Source: Panax quinquefolius (lineage: Eukaryota; Streptophyta; Magnoliopsida; Apiales; Araliaceae). From it: DNA of 64,000 bases. Both the position numbers and the translations under genes were made by a program. This document shows, in pieces, positions 10,771-22,932 of the stretch. The notes below the pieces were generated by a model. That model saw nothing but the letters and a program-made list of their open reading frames with translations. It had not been told where the DNA came from and did not search any database. Every line of letters begins with the position of its first letter. Position 1 is the stretch's first letter. The stretch covers positions 125,033,537 to 125,097,536 of the forward strand of contig CM035164.1 in the NCBI GenBank assembly GCA_020205615.1, written 5' to 3'.

Positions 10771-13050
10771 TGTGACGCCCCCAAAATTAGGTATACGTCA
10801 CCCATCTTGAGTCGCCACTTACATAGTACAGAATTTAAATACAACTTACTATTATAAGTGTCGTGTACAATACGACATAAACTGTGAGTTTGAATACAAA
10901 TATTGTCTACTAGATATTATACAAACTCAAAAGGAGTCCTCATTACAATTATTATCACATTATTTCACGAATAGTGAGGACTACTAATGCTATCCTCTGG
11001 ACCATTACTCCGTTCCCAGGCTTCGTACCGGTATATTCTCATTTCAAGAGAACGATGAAAGAAAGGGTGAGCTCAACTAGCCCAATAAGAAATATTATAA
11101 CTAAGATAATGCGAATAAATTATCAATAGTCTTCAACAATGTTAAGCGATAAAATACGATGAGACAACCGGTTTAATCTGCGGATGAAATATGCGATCCA
11201 TTAAAAGAGTCAAGTAGAAAATAAAGTCTACTATCTTTTAGGTTTTAAAAGGTTTTCATAAATTTTATCACTAAGACTCGATTTAATGAATAAACCACAA
11301 TATCTAATCATCCCCACTACCACGGTCGAGGATTTTCATCAAATTATCAATGGCCATGATTATCTTAGAATCACCCCAGGTCATAATCATACCAAAAACT
11401 ATCCATCACTTTGTCACATCATTTATATCAAGCCATGATTATCTTACCGAATGATCCACGGTCATAATCATACTAAGTTCATCTATGCACGTAAGCGAAG
11501 ATAACATAATATAACATGAGGATGATGACAATGACATAATAATTCAATAAAACAAGTTCAAGAATTAATTTATCCAAGAATTATTAACGTCCAAATTGTC
11601 AACGTGATCTTTGTTTTGTAGAGTAAAATTCAAGAATGATCGGAAGAATATTTCCATGAAAAGATCTTTGGATGAAACGCAAATATCAAGAATATTCTAC
11701 TAATTTCATGGAGTATAGAAGTCAAAGTTTTAACTTACCTGGGTATAATAAAGAATGGAATAACAAAGGAAATCACCATGCATGCGGTGCTTAGCATGTA
11801 CGAGTTATTCAACGAATAATAATAACGAGAACCAGGTCGGTGAAATTCACAATCGACGGGATGTTCAACGAATAATAATAATAAAGATTTTAACCGGTCC
11901 GTGTAAAACACACGAACATGATGTTCCAACGAGAATAATAGAAGAATGTCACCAAGTATAGGGTAAACCACGTTATCTGATTATGTATAGGGTATGTCAC
12001 AGCGTATCTGAGTTATTCAATGAGAATAATAAAGAATGGAATAACGGAGGGATTTCACCAAGTATAGGGTATCTCACGTATACAAAGTTATTCAATGAAA
12101 TAATAAAGAATGGAATAATGAAGTTCTCTTCATGAATAAGAAAGAATAACACCCACTACAGTGCATAACAAATAATACCCCTTACCTTAGAAGAATGAAT
12201 ATTGGAAAAGTGAAGTAGCGAGAATACTTTTCTTCTTTCTCTCTATAGTTTCTCTCTAGAGAGTTTTCAATGAATTAAGTAAGAAATAAAGAAGGAATGA
12301 GCTTCTATTTATAGGAAAATAGAATGCATAGTAATTAATCCATGAGCGGTCCAGATTGATTTACTTTAATCTGACGGTCCATATTTAAAAGCAAAATCTT
12401 TTAAATAAAATATCATATATTCTATTTATATAAAAACATTTTACTATGCAAAACACTATGCAACACTATGCAAAACACTATGCAAAATACTTATGCAACA
12501 CTATGCATAATAAAATATAATATATTCTATTTATAGAATAACTTTAATAAAGTATTACATTTTATATAAAAGATGTTTACATTTTTATTACGTTAATAAT
12601 ACGAATAAAACAAAAGCGTCATTATCGCTATAATAATTCATATTATTAATCGACAATAATGGAATCAAACCGAGTGACTTCTCACATAAGCATCGATAAT
12701 CAATATCGTAATGCTTCTATGCAACCACACGTATTCTTGTACTTTTACTACTGAGTAGTTCAACGAGATTCAACAGTAAAACTTAAATCGTTATTTCAAT
12801 AAAATATTTTTGTCGTTTTCTCGATCCGACAATAATTACATTAGGGGTCCACCAATGATTGAGTAGTTGTCTGAATATTCCTGCTAAACCAAATATTTCC
12901 CGACCAATCGAATATAATATAACCACTTGCATACTTTGAAAAATTTATAAATCTACCCACAACTATAATATTATCTCAAATTCACACCATAATATTAAAA
13001 ATTATTTCGACAAAATTTAAATCTTTATTGATAAAATCTGGGGTCTCACA
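10771..13050 (-). mobile_element. solo LTR B, inserted in gag of element A
   Basis: A 2,280-bp LTR in reverse orientation. On the plus strand it starts TGTGACGCCCCC and ends GGGGTCTCACA, so on its own strand it reads TGTGAGACCCCAG to GGCGTCACA. It is flanked by perfect 5-bp target duplications ACCTT (10766-10770 and 13051-13055). No internal region or second LTR is present, so it is the product of LTR-LTR recombination. Its sequence matches the LTRs of element G (43,905 and 50,181). Confidence 0.95.
12306..12313 (-). promoter_or_regulatory. TATA box of solo LTR B
   Basis: TATTTATA on the plus strand, TATAAATA on the element strand, at the position equivalent to the boxes in the other LTRs. 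Any transcript would run leftwards. Confidence 0.6.
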
Positions 13051-13055
13051 ACCTT

Positions 13056-13790
13056 TATGTTCCGCATGATGAGGCGGATTCTTTGGTGGGAGTCGTGAAG
13101 CGTACTCAACTTTGGCCTTTTCAACATGTCACGGAAACATTTGAAAGCGTTCAATAATGAAGTACTTTCTGAAAGTATTAAATCGTATGAAGGAGGTAGA
13201 GTTTATCAAACTGGAATAAAATAACATGACGGTGTCCCAGTACGAGGCAAAGTTTGCAGAGTTATCCAGGTTTGCACCTCATTTAGTTGAAAATGAAGAA
13301 CGAATGACAATGATGTTTCTGAGAGGTCTAAAGCCCGAGATTCGGCAATATCTTATCTCTAATAAATTTTCATTATATTCAGATGTTGTAAATAGGGCTC
13401 AATTATTAGAGCGAGATAATGAGTATGTACAACCGAGGGACCACAACCAGGGTCATACCGGTGGCGGCAGTCATCGAAGCAATGAAAACCAGCAGGGAGG
13501 AAAACATTCGGACAAAAGCGGTAACCACTCTAGTGGTAATCGTGGCCGTGATAATAGAAGGAGCGAGTCGGGAGGAGATTTCAAGAAGAGAAGGTACAAC
13601 AATGATAACGTAAAGGCGTCGGCCTGAAAACATCAACCGCTTTTAGGGGAGGAGAACGAGCCTTGGGTCATTTGTTACAAATGCACGGGAAGGAGGGACA
13701 CATCATTGGCCGCCCACACAGTTCGAGGTGTGTTATAAGCGTGGAAAGGAAGCATCATATAGCTAAAGATTAACTTGTTGCGAAACCAAG
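13056..13790 (+). pseudogene. gag of element A, second part
   Basis: From 13226 a 133-codon open stretch carries the Retrotrans_gag core: QYEAKFAELSRFAPHLV, then ENEERMTMMFLRGLKPEIRQ, then a Gly/Asn/Arg-rich tail ending FKKRRYNN. Downstream, remnants of CCHC zinc knuckles are scattered over different frames to about 13790. The start of this part joins to 10770 across solo LTR B. Confidence 0.85.
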
Positions 13791-13837
13791 TTCAACGGGG
13801 ATTGTGACTCAAAGTTTGTTAGGACAAGTCAAAGTCG

Positions 13838-14260
13838 GTGGTTCTGGAAGGCGTTTGTCGTGATCGCCCAAAATCGAGGAACCCAAACGAGGTGATCACG
13901 GGTAAGCTAATCATAAACTCTTGCGAAGTTTATACCTTATTAGATACCGGTTTTACCCATTCTTTTTATCTCTCCTGCTTGTGCTCAACGTTTAAACTTG
14001 ACTCCGGAGAAATTAGACCTTGACTTATCTATTGAGACTCTGTTTGGAGAAACTTTCATTACATCTACTGTCTATAAATCTTGCTTGATTCAAGTCGGTA
14101 CCATCACATTACCTGCCGACCTTATTTCGTTGAAAATTCTTGCATTTGATGTGATTAGGGATTGATTGGTTAACCACGCATCATGCTAAAATTGATTGTT
14201 TACGTAAGGTTGTTAGTTTTCATATTCTAACCAACCTATTATGCGAATTCAAACAACCAA
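13838..14260 (+). pseudogene. aspartic protease region of element A
   Basis: The retropepsin-like (RVP_2) block is seen as SCEVYTLLDTGFTHSF. The catalytic triplet reads D-T-G and is still plausible. The frame then breaks near 13970-14020. Later pieces such as ETFITSTVYKSCL and a WLTTHHAKIDC-like stretch continue in other frames. Confidence 0.8.
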
Positions 14261-14629
14261 ACCATTAAAATTCGATCAACATGTCATATCGAGCCATAAA
14301 GCTATTCGTTTATTGAAAAATGGATGTCAAGCTTTCTTAGCCCATATCACGAACTTGAACAAAAACACGTCGATTTGAATACTATTTCGTTGTTAGTGAA
14401 TTTCTGGCGTATTTCTGAAGAACTTCCGGTTTACCCCGAGCGTGAAGTTGAATTCTTTATTGACCTTGAACTTTGTAAAAGCCCATTTCTAAAACCCCAT
14501 ATCGAATGGCTTCCTATTGAACTTGAGGAGTTAAAGGTTCAACTACGAGGAGTTGTTGGACATCGGTTTTATTCGTCCCTAGTACATCTCCTTGGGGTGC
14601 TTTCGTGTGTTATTAAGTAAAGAAGAAAG

Positions 14630-15725
14630 ATGGGAGTATCGACGACTTTGTATCGACTTCTGAGGGAATTGAATCATGTCACTATCAAGAATAGGTATCC
14701 ACTACCTCGTATTGATGACTGTTTGACCATTCTGAAGGAACATAATTCTTTTCAAAGATCGATCTTAGATTACGGATATCATCAATGAAGATTAAAACTA
14801 AGGATATTCAAAAGGCGCCTTGAGAACTACGATGCGGGCATTATGAATTCTTAGTCATGTCTTTTGGATTGACTAATGCTCCTGCTTACTTTCATGGATA
14901 TGATGAATCGTGTATTCAAGGAATATTTGGATCGATTCGTTGTTGTCTTTATTGATGACATCCTCATCTATTCCAAAAGTCATGAAGATCATGAGCACCA
15001 TTTGAAGATCTTAATCGCAAAGGCTTCGTGATAACAAACTATATGCCAAGTTGAAGAAATGTGAGTTACGGCTTGAGGAAGTAGCATTCCTTGGGCATGT
15101 GGTGTCAAAACATGGAGTATTTGTCGACCCGGCGAAGAAGATTGAAGCCATCAAAAGTTGGGAAGCAACCAAAAGTCGGTGGCCAAAATGCGTAGCTTTA
15201 CGGGCTTAAGTGGTTATTATCGGAGATTAATTGGAAGGATTTTCTCGAATCGCTACTCCGTTAACTCAGCTGACTCGTAAAGATATAAAATTTGGTTGGA
15301 GCGAGGATTGTGAGAAGAGTTTTCAAGAACTCAAGATGAGACTCATTTCGGCACCTGTTCTGACAATACCATCTGGTTCGAATGGATTTGTTATCTACAG
15401 CGATGCTTTGGGCAAAGGGTTAGGATGTGTTCTCATGAAACATGGGAAAGTCATAGCCTATGCCTCGCGACAACTCAAAGAATATGAGAGGAATTATCCT
15501 ACTCATGATTTGGAGTTAGCAGCAGTTGTTTTCGTGTTGAAGATTTGGAGACACTACCTGTATGGGGAGAAAGTGGAGATCTATACAGATCATAAAAGCC
15601 TCAAATATTTCTTCACCCAAAAGGAACACAACATGCGGCAACGATGTTGGCTCGAGCTGCTGAAAGATTACGATCATACCATCCAATATCATCCTGGAAA
15701 AGCAAACGTAGTAGTGACGCATTGA
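14630..15725 (+). pseudogene. reverse transcriptase and RNase H of element A
   Basis: RT landmarks in order are [10 protein letters not shown] (about 14692), the catalytic [11 protein letters not shown] (about 14950), and KLKKCELRLEEVAFLGHVVS (about 15050). RNase H runs 15231-15725 with the catalytic-type [13 protein letters not shown], then [20 protein letters not shown] and [15 protein letters not shown]. The RT part is split by several frameshifts and stops. The RNase H stretch is 164 codons without a break. Confidence 0.9.
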
Positions 15726-15889
15726 GTGAAAGATCATATCATGGCTGCACGAGTGCAATGTTGTTAACACAAAGGCCCATTTTGAATGACTTACAAAGGA
15801 TGGAGATAGAGATGAAGGCTCCAGTACCCATGTAATGATATCAAACATCTGAGTAGAAGCCGACTTTAATCGATAAAGTTAAAAATTTG

Positions 15890-16609
15890 CTCAAGCTATG
15901 GACGTGGAGCTAATGCGTATGAAGAAGAAAGTGCAAGAAGGTGCTATTTTGAGAAGCAAGAATCGATGAAGAAGGAATACTTGAGTCAACTTGGGACTTT
16001 GTGTTCTAACGATTCGACTTGAAGCATAAAATTATGATGGAGGCACACAACACACCGCTTGAATCCATCACAGGAGTACCAAATGTGTATCATGATCTTG
16101 ACATACATTTTGGTGGAGCAATATGAAAAGAGAGATCACGGAGTTTATCTCGAGGTGTTTAACTTGTCAATGTGTAAAGGCGGAGCATCAAATGCCAAAG
16201 GGTCCATTACAACCACTTGAGATTCTGAAATGGAAGTGGGAACACATTACTATGGATTTCGTTACGAGTCTTCCTAAGGTTTCTCAAGGCATAGATGCGA
16301 TTTGGGTTATTGTTGATAGATTAACTAAGTTTGCTCATTTCTTGCCTATACGGGAGACTTATTCCCTTGGACATCTTGCTAGTATGTACGTGAACGAGAT
16401 TGTGAGAATGCATGGCATACCAGTATCCATAGTTTCGGATCGTGACCCAAGATTCACTTCACGATTTTGGGTTAGCTTGCAGAAAGTTATGGAGCGCAGT
16501 TCTGATTGATTCGGCATACCATCCTCAAACGGACGGACAATCAGAAAGGACTATTCAAACTCTTGAAGATCTATTAAGACTCTGTGTCCTAGATCTCAAA
16601 GAGAGTTGG
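15890..16609 (+). pseudogene. integrase of element A, N-terminal and core part
   Basis: A zinc-finger remnant (ISRCLTCQCVKAEH) at 16123 precedes the rve core: first Asp in ITMDFVTSLPK, second in IVSDRDPRFTSRFW, and Glu in QTDGQSERTIQTLEDLLR (after a frameshift near 16500). The gene is cut at 16609 by element C. It resumes at 25662 with [16 protein letters not shown]. Confidence 0.9.
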
Positions 16610-19330
16610 TGTAAGACCCCGAAATTTTTAAATAAAAAGGAATTTCCTTTATTTATTATTTTGAAATAGTAAGGGTTGATTTGATTAATGTGGATAGTTA
16701 AGGGTTAAATATGCAAATATTTCAAATTAAGCAAGTGGTTATAAAATATTCATTTTTGTCGGGGAATATTAGTTTGGTGCGTGGAATATTAAATGCTTGT
16801 CGGGAATATTCGTTTGGTGAATGGAATATTAAATGCTGTCGGGGAATATTAAGTTAACCACGCGACCCATGTGTGGGCCCCATAACTAAAGCGATTGGAT
16901 GAGGAAAGCGACAAATATAAGTTGGTTAAAAATAACTTGGCGTAGTTATTCTGAATTAAGGCTGTTGGAATACCGGTGGTTAAAATCTGATGTCTGGCGT
17001 GGTTGCCGCGATGGCGCGCGGTGTTACATGATATTGTTGAATTATTGATCCTTACGTAAGATGGCACTACTTAATAATTTTCCACGAGTGAATTCTTTAT
17101 TCAATATTTTATTTTATTGATTCAATAATTCTTTGCGTTGATATTTTATATTATTGTTGTTCGATAATTGTCCTTTGCACAAATTATTTCCCATTATCGG
17201 ATCAATAATTTATATTATTTGAATAATATTATTAGATAACATTATTGGCAATGTCTAGAAAGTTACATCTAAGGAGAGGTTTGGTCACCTAATTGCGCGC
17301 CCGATGAGGAGAGATCCTTATTGGAAAGCCCCTAACTCTGAGGAGCGGCTGGTTATCATAATTGTGATTACGTAATATTATTTGTGAATAATTAATTATT
17401 GATTCATATGATAAGGAAATATTTATTTTATATGAATATAAATGATGGATTTATTTATGTGGTTATTAATGAAGGAATTAATGTTGAGGTGTTTTATCGG
17501 TATTTTATCGGATTGGAGGTGTTAAAAATCAAATCGGGGTTTTGAGATATATTATTGGGGTTATAATTTTAATCCGACCGTTGGATTGTGGTAATTTTTG
17601 GGTATGTTATACATACATAAGTTGAGTATATGTCCACAAATTTTGAACCAGTTAAAAATGCACGAATGATTTGTTGTGAATTTTAAGAGGTGTCGGATTG
17701 GAAATTAGGTTTATAATTGATTTTGGTGGAAAATTCTAGAATTGAGTGGGCCCCACTTGTGGTTGGTGAAGAAATGTGCTGAATTTTATTTCAAATGTGG
17801 TGGGTGGCAATAGTAGCGAGTGTAAGCCATCGGTGGCAGTCAAGTCTGCCTTGGTGGGCTAACATTTTCTATAAATAGAAAATTAAGTTAGAATTGAAAA
17901 TCACACGAAACAAAGTTTTCTCTCTTTCTCTCTCTATATTATTGAGCGTATTTTGTGAGTATTTAGATACTTTGAGAGTTCTTTATTCGATTCAAGTTTC
18001 ATTCGACATCACTTGAGCCTTTCCTTAAAATCTTGATTCTTTGAGGTAAGGGATATTATTTTTTTCGTAATGATATTATTTCTTGATATCATTATCTTTG
18101 AAATATTGATCTGAAGTTTTATCAAATTTGGAACTTTTTCATGTCGGGGTTACTTATTCATGAGTTCTTATTCACGAGTTACTATTCATGAGTTACTATT
18201 CACGAGATTCTTATTCACGAGTCTTATTAATGAAGCGTGAAAATATTTTTTTGTGGAATTTCTATCTTTTGGTGTCGGAGTTACTTCATTCACGTATCTG
18301 GCCTTATTCACGTATATCTGACACTATTCATGAAAAATAAAATTTCTTCTTTTAAATCCAAAATATCTATTTTTTGGATACTAGCTTTGATTGTATCCAT
18401 GTTTTGATCATTCTTGAATTTTACACCACTATGATTATTTTTGAGGTATTGTTGGACATGGATAAAACAAAGTACTGAATCATTAATCCTTAATCCTTGT
18501 CATTTTGTTTCAATTTGGATTAGTTCTTTAAAAATATTTTTCATCATCCTCGGTCTTAAATGATGATATTATTGAATATCTTTGGCTTTAGTGCAAAAGA
18601 TGAATGATTTCTGAAGAATATCTTTGGGCACAGTAGTGCAAAGATGAACAAGTGTTTAAATGAACATGACCGACGATGAATATCTTTGGCCTTTAGTGCA
18701 AAGATGAGCAGTGTTGAGATGAACATGTGGAATTGATGAATATCTTTGGCACATTAGTGCAAAGATGAATATTTGATTTGAGATGAATATTGATTGATGT
18801 TACTGAGGATAAAATATTGATGATGGGTTGTTAAATTCATAGATTATAGTAGATTTCATTCTCTACGTAACTCTTACATGAATTTATTATTTCATTGCGA
18901 ATATTGATCTGAAACTTGTTGTCTATTGTATTCTATCGATTTTTCCTTGTTGGAGACTAACGATAATTTGTTGTATATTATCTTAGTCATAATATTCTTC
19001 TTGGGCTAGTTGAGCTCACCCTTTTCCTTGATGTTCCATTTTTCTTCTCGGGAGGCGAGAATGTAGCGAGTCTTAGTCGGGGTATGGAATGAAGGTTAGA
19101 GAGAGTTGTTTAGTAGTCCTCACCATTTTTGTAAAATAATGTATCGATAAATGTGATGAGGATTTATTTGAGTATAGATATTGTCTAGAGATAATATATG
19201 TATTTAAACTCATGATATATTGTAAGTATTTCACACGACATTTGTATTATTGAAGTTGTAGTTTGCTTCTTGTACCATGTATTTGGCGACTCGAAATGGG
19301 TGTTGTGTATACCTATTTTGGGGCGTCACG
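16610..19330 (+). repeat. 5' LTR of element C
   Basis: Starts TGTAAGACCCCGAA and ends GGGGCGTCACG, where the last base is G rather than the A seen in the 3' copy. It contains a TATA box at 17870 and about five copies of a TTACTATTCACGAG-like unit at 18146-18232. It also has three GTCGGGAATATT repeats near its start. Confidence 0.93.
17870..17877 (+). promoter_or_regulatory. TATA box of 5' LTR C
   Basis: TATAAATA in TTCTATAAATAGAAA, at the conserved LTR position. The 3' LTR has the same box at 24194-24201. Confidence 0.65.
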
Positions 19331-19331
19331 G

Positions 19332-19343
19332 TTAATATCGAGC
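19332..19343 (+). other. decayed primer binding site of element C
   Basis: TTAATATCGAGC occupies the place of the initiator-Met site, with substitutions at several positions and the expected AGCTTAGGGATATGAT following it. Recognised mainly from its position. Confidence 0.5.
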
Positions 19344-19515
19344 TTAGGGATATGATCTCTGGCGGAGATCGGGGAATAAAACTAGGAGGAGAGGCAGAGT
19401 AAATCCTTATTAGTGTGTCTTACTAAGCTTATTTGTTGGTTGGTCGTATTATAGGGGTATTATGTGATTTGTTAATTTATTTAATTAACCCTTGTTTTAT
19501 GATAGTTTTTTTAGA

Positions 19516-20230
19516 ATGGGCTGCTTTGAAGCGTTAACAATGGAGTGAATGAGATCGTGGAGACACCTCTGTCGCCAACCGAGATAATGTGATGTCGGTG
19601 AAGAAGAATTAGAGATATCCATGTGGTGAGTGAAGAATTGATAGTTGCACCGAGATAATCGCAGAGGTAACGGTGAGAGTGAGGAAGAAGAGGAAGAAGA
19701 GGTACACGAAGAGAGTTTATTAGAGGTATTTTATGATCGAAATATAGAATTGCAAAATCGTATTCATGAGTTAGAAGAAGCGAAATAAAAAATTGCGCGA
19801 GCGATCGTGGAGCAAAAGGATCTGACGATTCAAGCTTGTGTTACCCGATCGTGATGCTTGAGCGAAGCACTCTTTGGCGGTATAAGATGATAAAGTTTGG
19901 AATCTGGTTTGAAAGAAGAAATAAGCGAGCAGTGAGAATGAGTGATGCGTGGATAAAAAAGCGCACGACGACGTTGATATTATGGAAAGAGATGTCGAAT
20001 CTAAAAGAAGATTTAACGATGGCGGGAAGACTTCGGCGACATCATCGGCACCATCAACAAATTCTTGGGGAAGAGAACGATCGCCCGGTTAGATCTTACG
20101 AGATGTGGAGAGGAGGGACATATAAGGTCAAAGCTGTTCAAAGCCTTCCAAGGTATGCTATAATTGTGGAAAAGAAGGACATATCGCTCGAGATTATGCG
20201 ATATCGAAACCCGATCCAGCGTGAATGGTG
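19516..20230 (+). pseudogene. gag of element C
   Basis: A decayed Gag from the ATG at 19516. It has a Glu-rich stretch (a GAGGAAGAAGAGGAAGAAGA run near 19680) that also occurs in element G, then a coiled-coil-like LQNRIHELEE. Near the end is a zinc knuckle reading CYNCGKEGHIARDYA, whose last Cys is replaced. Stops and shifts are frequent. Confidence 0.75.
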
Positions 20231-20324
20231 ACTCAAAAAGGATGTCCCGAGAAAAGTCAAAGTCAGCGGTTCTTGGAAGAAGCGTTTGTCGTGGCCGGTC
20301 AAAATCGAGGAACCCAAACGAAGT

Positions 20325-20955
20325 TAGCACGGTTAGTTAATTATAAATTCTTGCGAAGTTTATACCTTACTGAATCTGGGTTCTACCCATTCTTTTATCT
20401 CTCTTTGCTTGCGCTCAGCGTTTGAACTTGACTACGGAGAAATTAGACTTTGACCTATTTATGGAGAATCAGTTAGGAGAAACTTTCATTACATCATTTG
20501 TTTAGAAATCTTGTTTGATTCGAGTTGGCACTATCACATTACACATTAACCTTATTTCTATAGAGATATTTGCTTTTGATGTGATTTTAAGGTTAACTAC
20601 TCATCATACCAAATTGATTGCTTTTGTAAGGTTGTTAGTTTTCATATTCCTAAGCAACTTTGTTATTGAATTCAAGCAATCAAACCATTGTAATCAAATA
20701 TTTTCATATCAAGCCATGAAGTCATTCGTTTATTACGGATGTCAAGTTTTTTTAGTCCATGTTATGGATTTGAATAAAGACACGTCGATTTGAATAATAT
20801 TCTGTTGTTATTGATTTTTCTGATGTATTTCTGAAGAATTTCTTGGCTTACTCCCAAAGCGATATTAAATTTTGTATCGACTTTGAACCGGTGAAAACTC
20901 ATTTCTAAAATCTCATATCGAATGGCTCTATTGAACTTGAGGAGTTAAAAATTCA
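20325..20955 (+). pseudogene. protease and linker of element C
   Basis: NSCEVYTLL followed by GSTHSF-like residues marks the retropepsin site. The catalytic Asp triplet is lost (the frame reads LNLGS or LTESGF). Linker motifs shared with A follow to about 20955, where homology to Ty3 pol stops. Confidence 0.65.
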
Positions 20956-20959
20956 ACTA

Positions 20960-21140
20960 TAAATTTGGTACTGAGCCTTTATCTTGTGACTTCCTTTGTG
21001 GAATTCACCTAAGCGAGACTCTCTATAGGGGCGTCGTATTAGATGCGATAGTAAAGCGATAGGTGTCATTGTGACGTCTTATCCAAGATTGGGATATGAG
21101 TCGCGATTGAGAGCAACCTAAGTCGATGTCGAAATCGTAG
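20960..21140 (+). other. non-gag-pol segment replacing the RT of element C
   Basis: Between the protease linker and the RNase H remnant, where RT should lie, is DNA with no RT motif. It shares landmarks in order with 47,655-47,850 in element G: GAGCC, GACTTCCTTxGTGGAAT, GACT(T)TCTxTAGG, AGGTRTCATTGTGA and GTGACGTCTTATCCAAG. A plus-strand reading gives IHLSETLYRGVVLDAIVKR. Origin unknown. Confidence 0.55.
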
Positions 21141-21159
21141 CTTTCTAAAGCTTAGTTGG

Positions 21160-22925
21160 TTATTATCGGAGATTCGTTGAAGGATATTCTCGAATCGCTA
21201 TTCCATTATCGCGGTGACTCGTAGAGATACAAAATTCGAATGGAAGCGAGGAATGTGGGAAGAGCTTGAAGAAATCGAGAGGAGACTCATTTCAAAGACT
21301 GTGTTACGACCATGCCATCTGGAAAAGCGAGCGTGGTAGGTGGCGTGTTGAGTAGAAGATCGTATATAAAATCTGAGTGCGATATTGTCAAAGACTAATT
21401 TCATATAATTTACAAATAATAGAGATGGAGATGAAAACTCTAGGTACCCACGTGATGATATCTGAGTATAATCGACTTTAGTTAAAATTTGCTCGAGCCC
21501 ACCGGCCGGGGCGATCGTATGAAGAAGAAAGTACAAGAAGGAGCTATTCCGTAGGCGAGAATTGATGAAGAAGGAATACTTGAGTCCACTCTGAGACTTT
21601 GTGTTCTAACGACTACGATTTGAAGTACAAGATTATGATGGAGGCACACTGATACACCATTTGCAATCCATCCTGGAAGTCTTAAAATGTATCGTGATCT
21701 TGACATACATTTTGGTGGAATAATATGAAGAGAGAGATTGCAAAGTTTATCTCGATGTGTTTAACTTGCCAGCGTGTAAAGGCGGAGCATCTAGTACCTA
21801 AGGGTCCGTTGCAACCACTTGAGATTAGGAATGGAAGTGGGAACACATTACCATGGATTTCGTTTCTGGGTCTTCCTACGGTTTCTCAAGGCATCAATCT
21901 TTATTTGGGTTATTGTTGATAGATTAACCAAATCTCTTTCATTTCTTGCCGTCTGAGACTTATTCACTTGAGCGTCTTGCTTTAGTATATGCGTAAATGA
22001 GATTGTGAGGTTGCATGGCATGCTGTATCCATAGTTTAGGATAGTGACCCAAGATTCACTTCATGATTTTGGGTTAGAAAGCTATGGAGACGCAATTCTG
22101 ATTCGGTTGGCATACCATCCTCAAACGGATGGGCAATCGAAAAGGACTACTCAAACTCTTGAAGATATATTAAAACTCGTGTCCTAGATTTCAAAGGAAG
22201 TTGGGATAAGTACTTGCCATTGGTGGAATTCTCATACAACAATAGTTATTAAACAAATATAGGCATGGTTCCATTGAAGCATTATATGGACAAAATGTCG
22301 TTCTCGATATGTTGGGATGAGGTGGGTGAAGCAACATTGTTGGGACCCCAGTTAAAACTACAATATGACTAATGATTCGACAAGCGTATACAAAGCGGCA
22401 CAAGATCGACAAAAAGAGTTATGCGGATCTTCATCGAAAGGATGTGGAATTTAATGTAGGGGATCATGTATTGTTGCGAGTTGCTCCATGGAAGGGAGTT
22501 ACAAGATTTGGGAAGAGAGGAAAACTCGAATCCACGATTTATTGGTCCATTTCAAATTCTTGGCCAGAGTAGGAAATGTAGCCTATAGACTTGCGTTACC
22601 TCCAAGTATGTCTCGTGTTCATAATGTGTTTCACATATCGTACTTTGTAAATATGTGAAAGACCCGAACCACGTTATTGAGTTAGAACCGGGACGAGATA
22701 GCCAGAAGACTTAACGTATGAGGAGGTACTGTCGAAGATCTTGGATAGGAAGGAGCATGTCCTACTGCATGAAAGGTCATACCACAAGTTAAAGTTTTGT
22801 GGATGAATCATGCTATATAGAGGAAATGACACAGGGAATTGGAAAGCGAAAATGAAAGCGAGGTATCCTCACCATTTGAAACACCAGTGCGTCGTCGTCG
22901 ATTTAGAGGCGAAATTTCATAAGGA
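21160..22925 (+). pseudogene. RNase H remnant and integrase of element C
   Basis: Short RNase H pieces (VGYYRRF-like at 21155) are followed by the integrase. Landmarks are ISMCLTCQRVKAEH (21750), a QTDGQS-like Glu site near 22120, and [27 protein letters not shown] residues near 22390-22480. A tail with SKILDRKEH-like chromodomain residues follows. Many frameshifts are present. It ends just before the polypurine tract. Confidence 0.85.
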
Positions 22926-22932
22926 GGGAGGT
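22920..22932 (+). other. polypurine tract of element C
   Basis: AAGGAGGGAGG directly before the 3' LTR. This is the usual plus-strand primer of LTR retrotransposons. Element G has the same tract (50,169-50,180). Confidence 0.75.

Noticed and set aside
10771..13050. Initial reading as the 3' LTR of an element in inverted orientation
   Set aside because: Perfect ACCTT duplications on both sides and continuation of A's gag show a solo LTR insertion.
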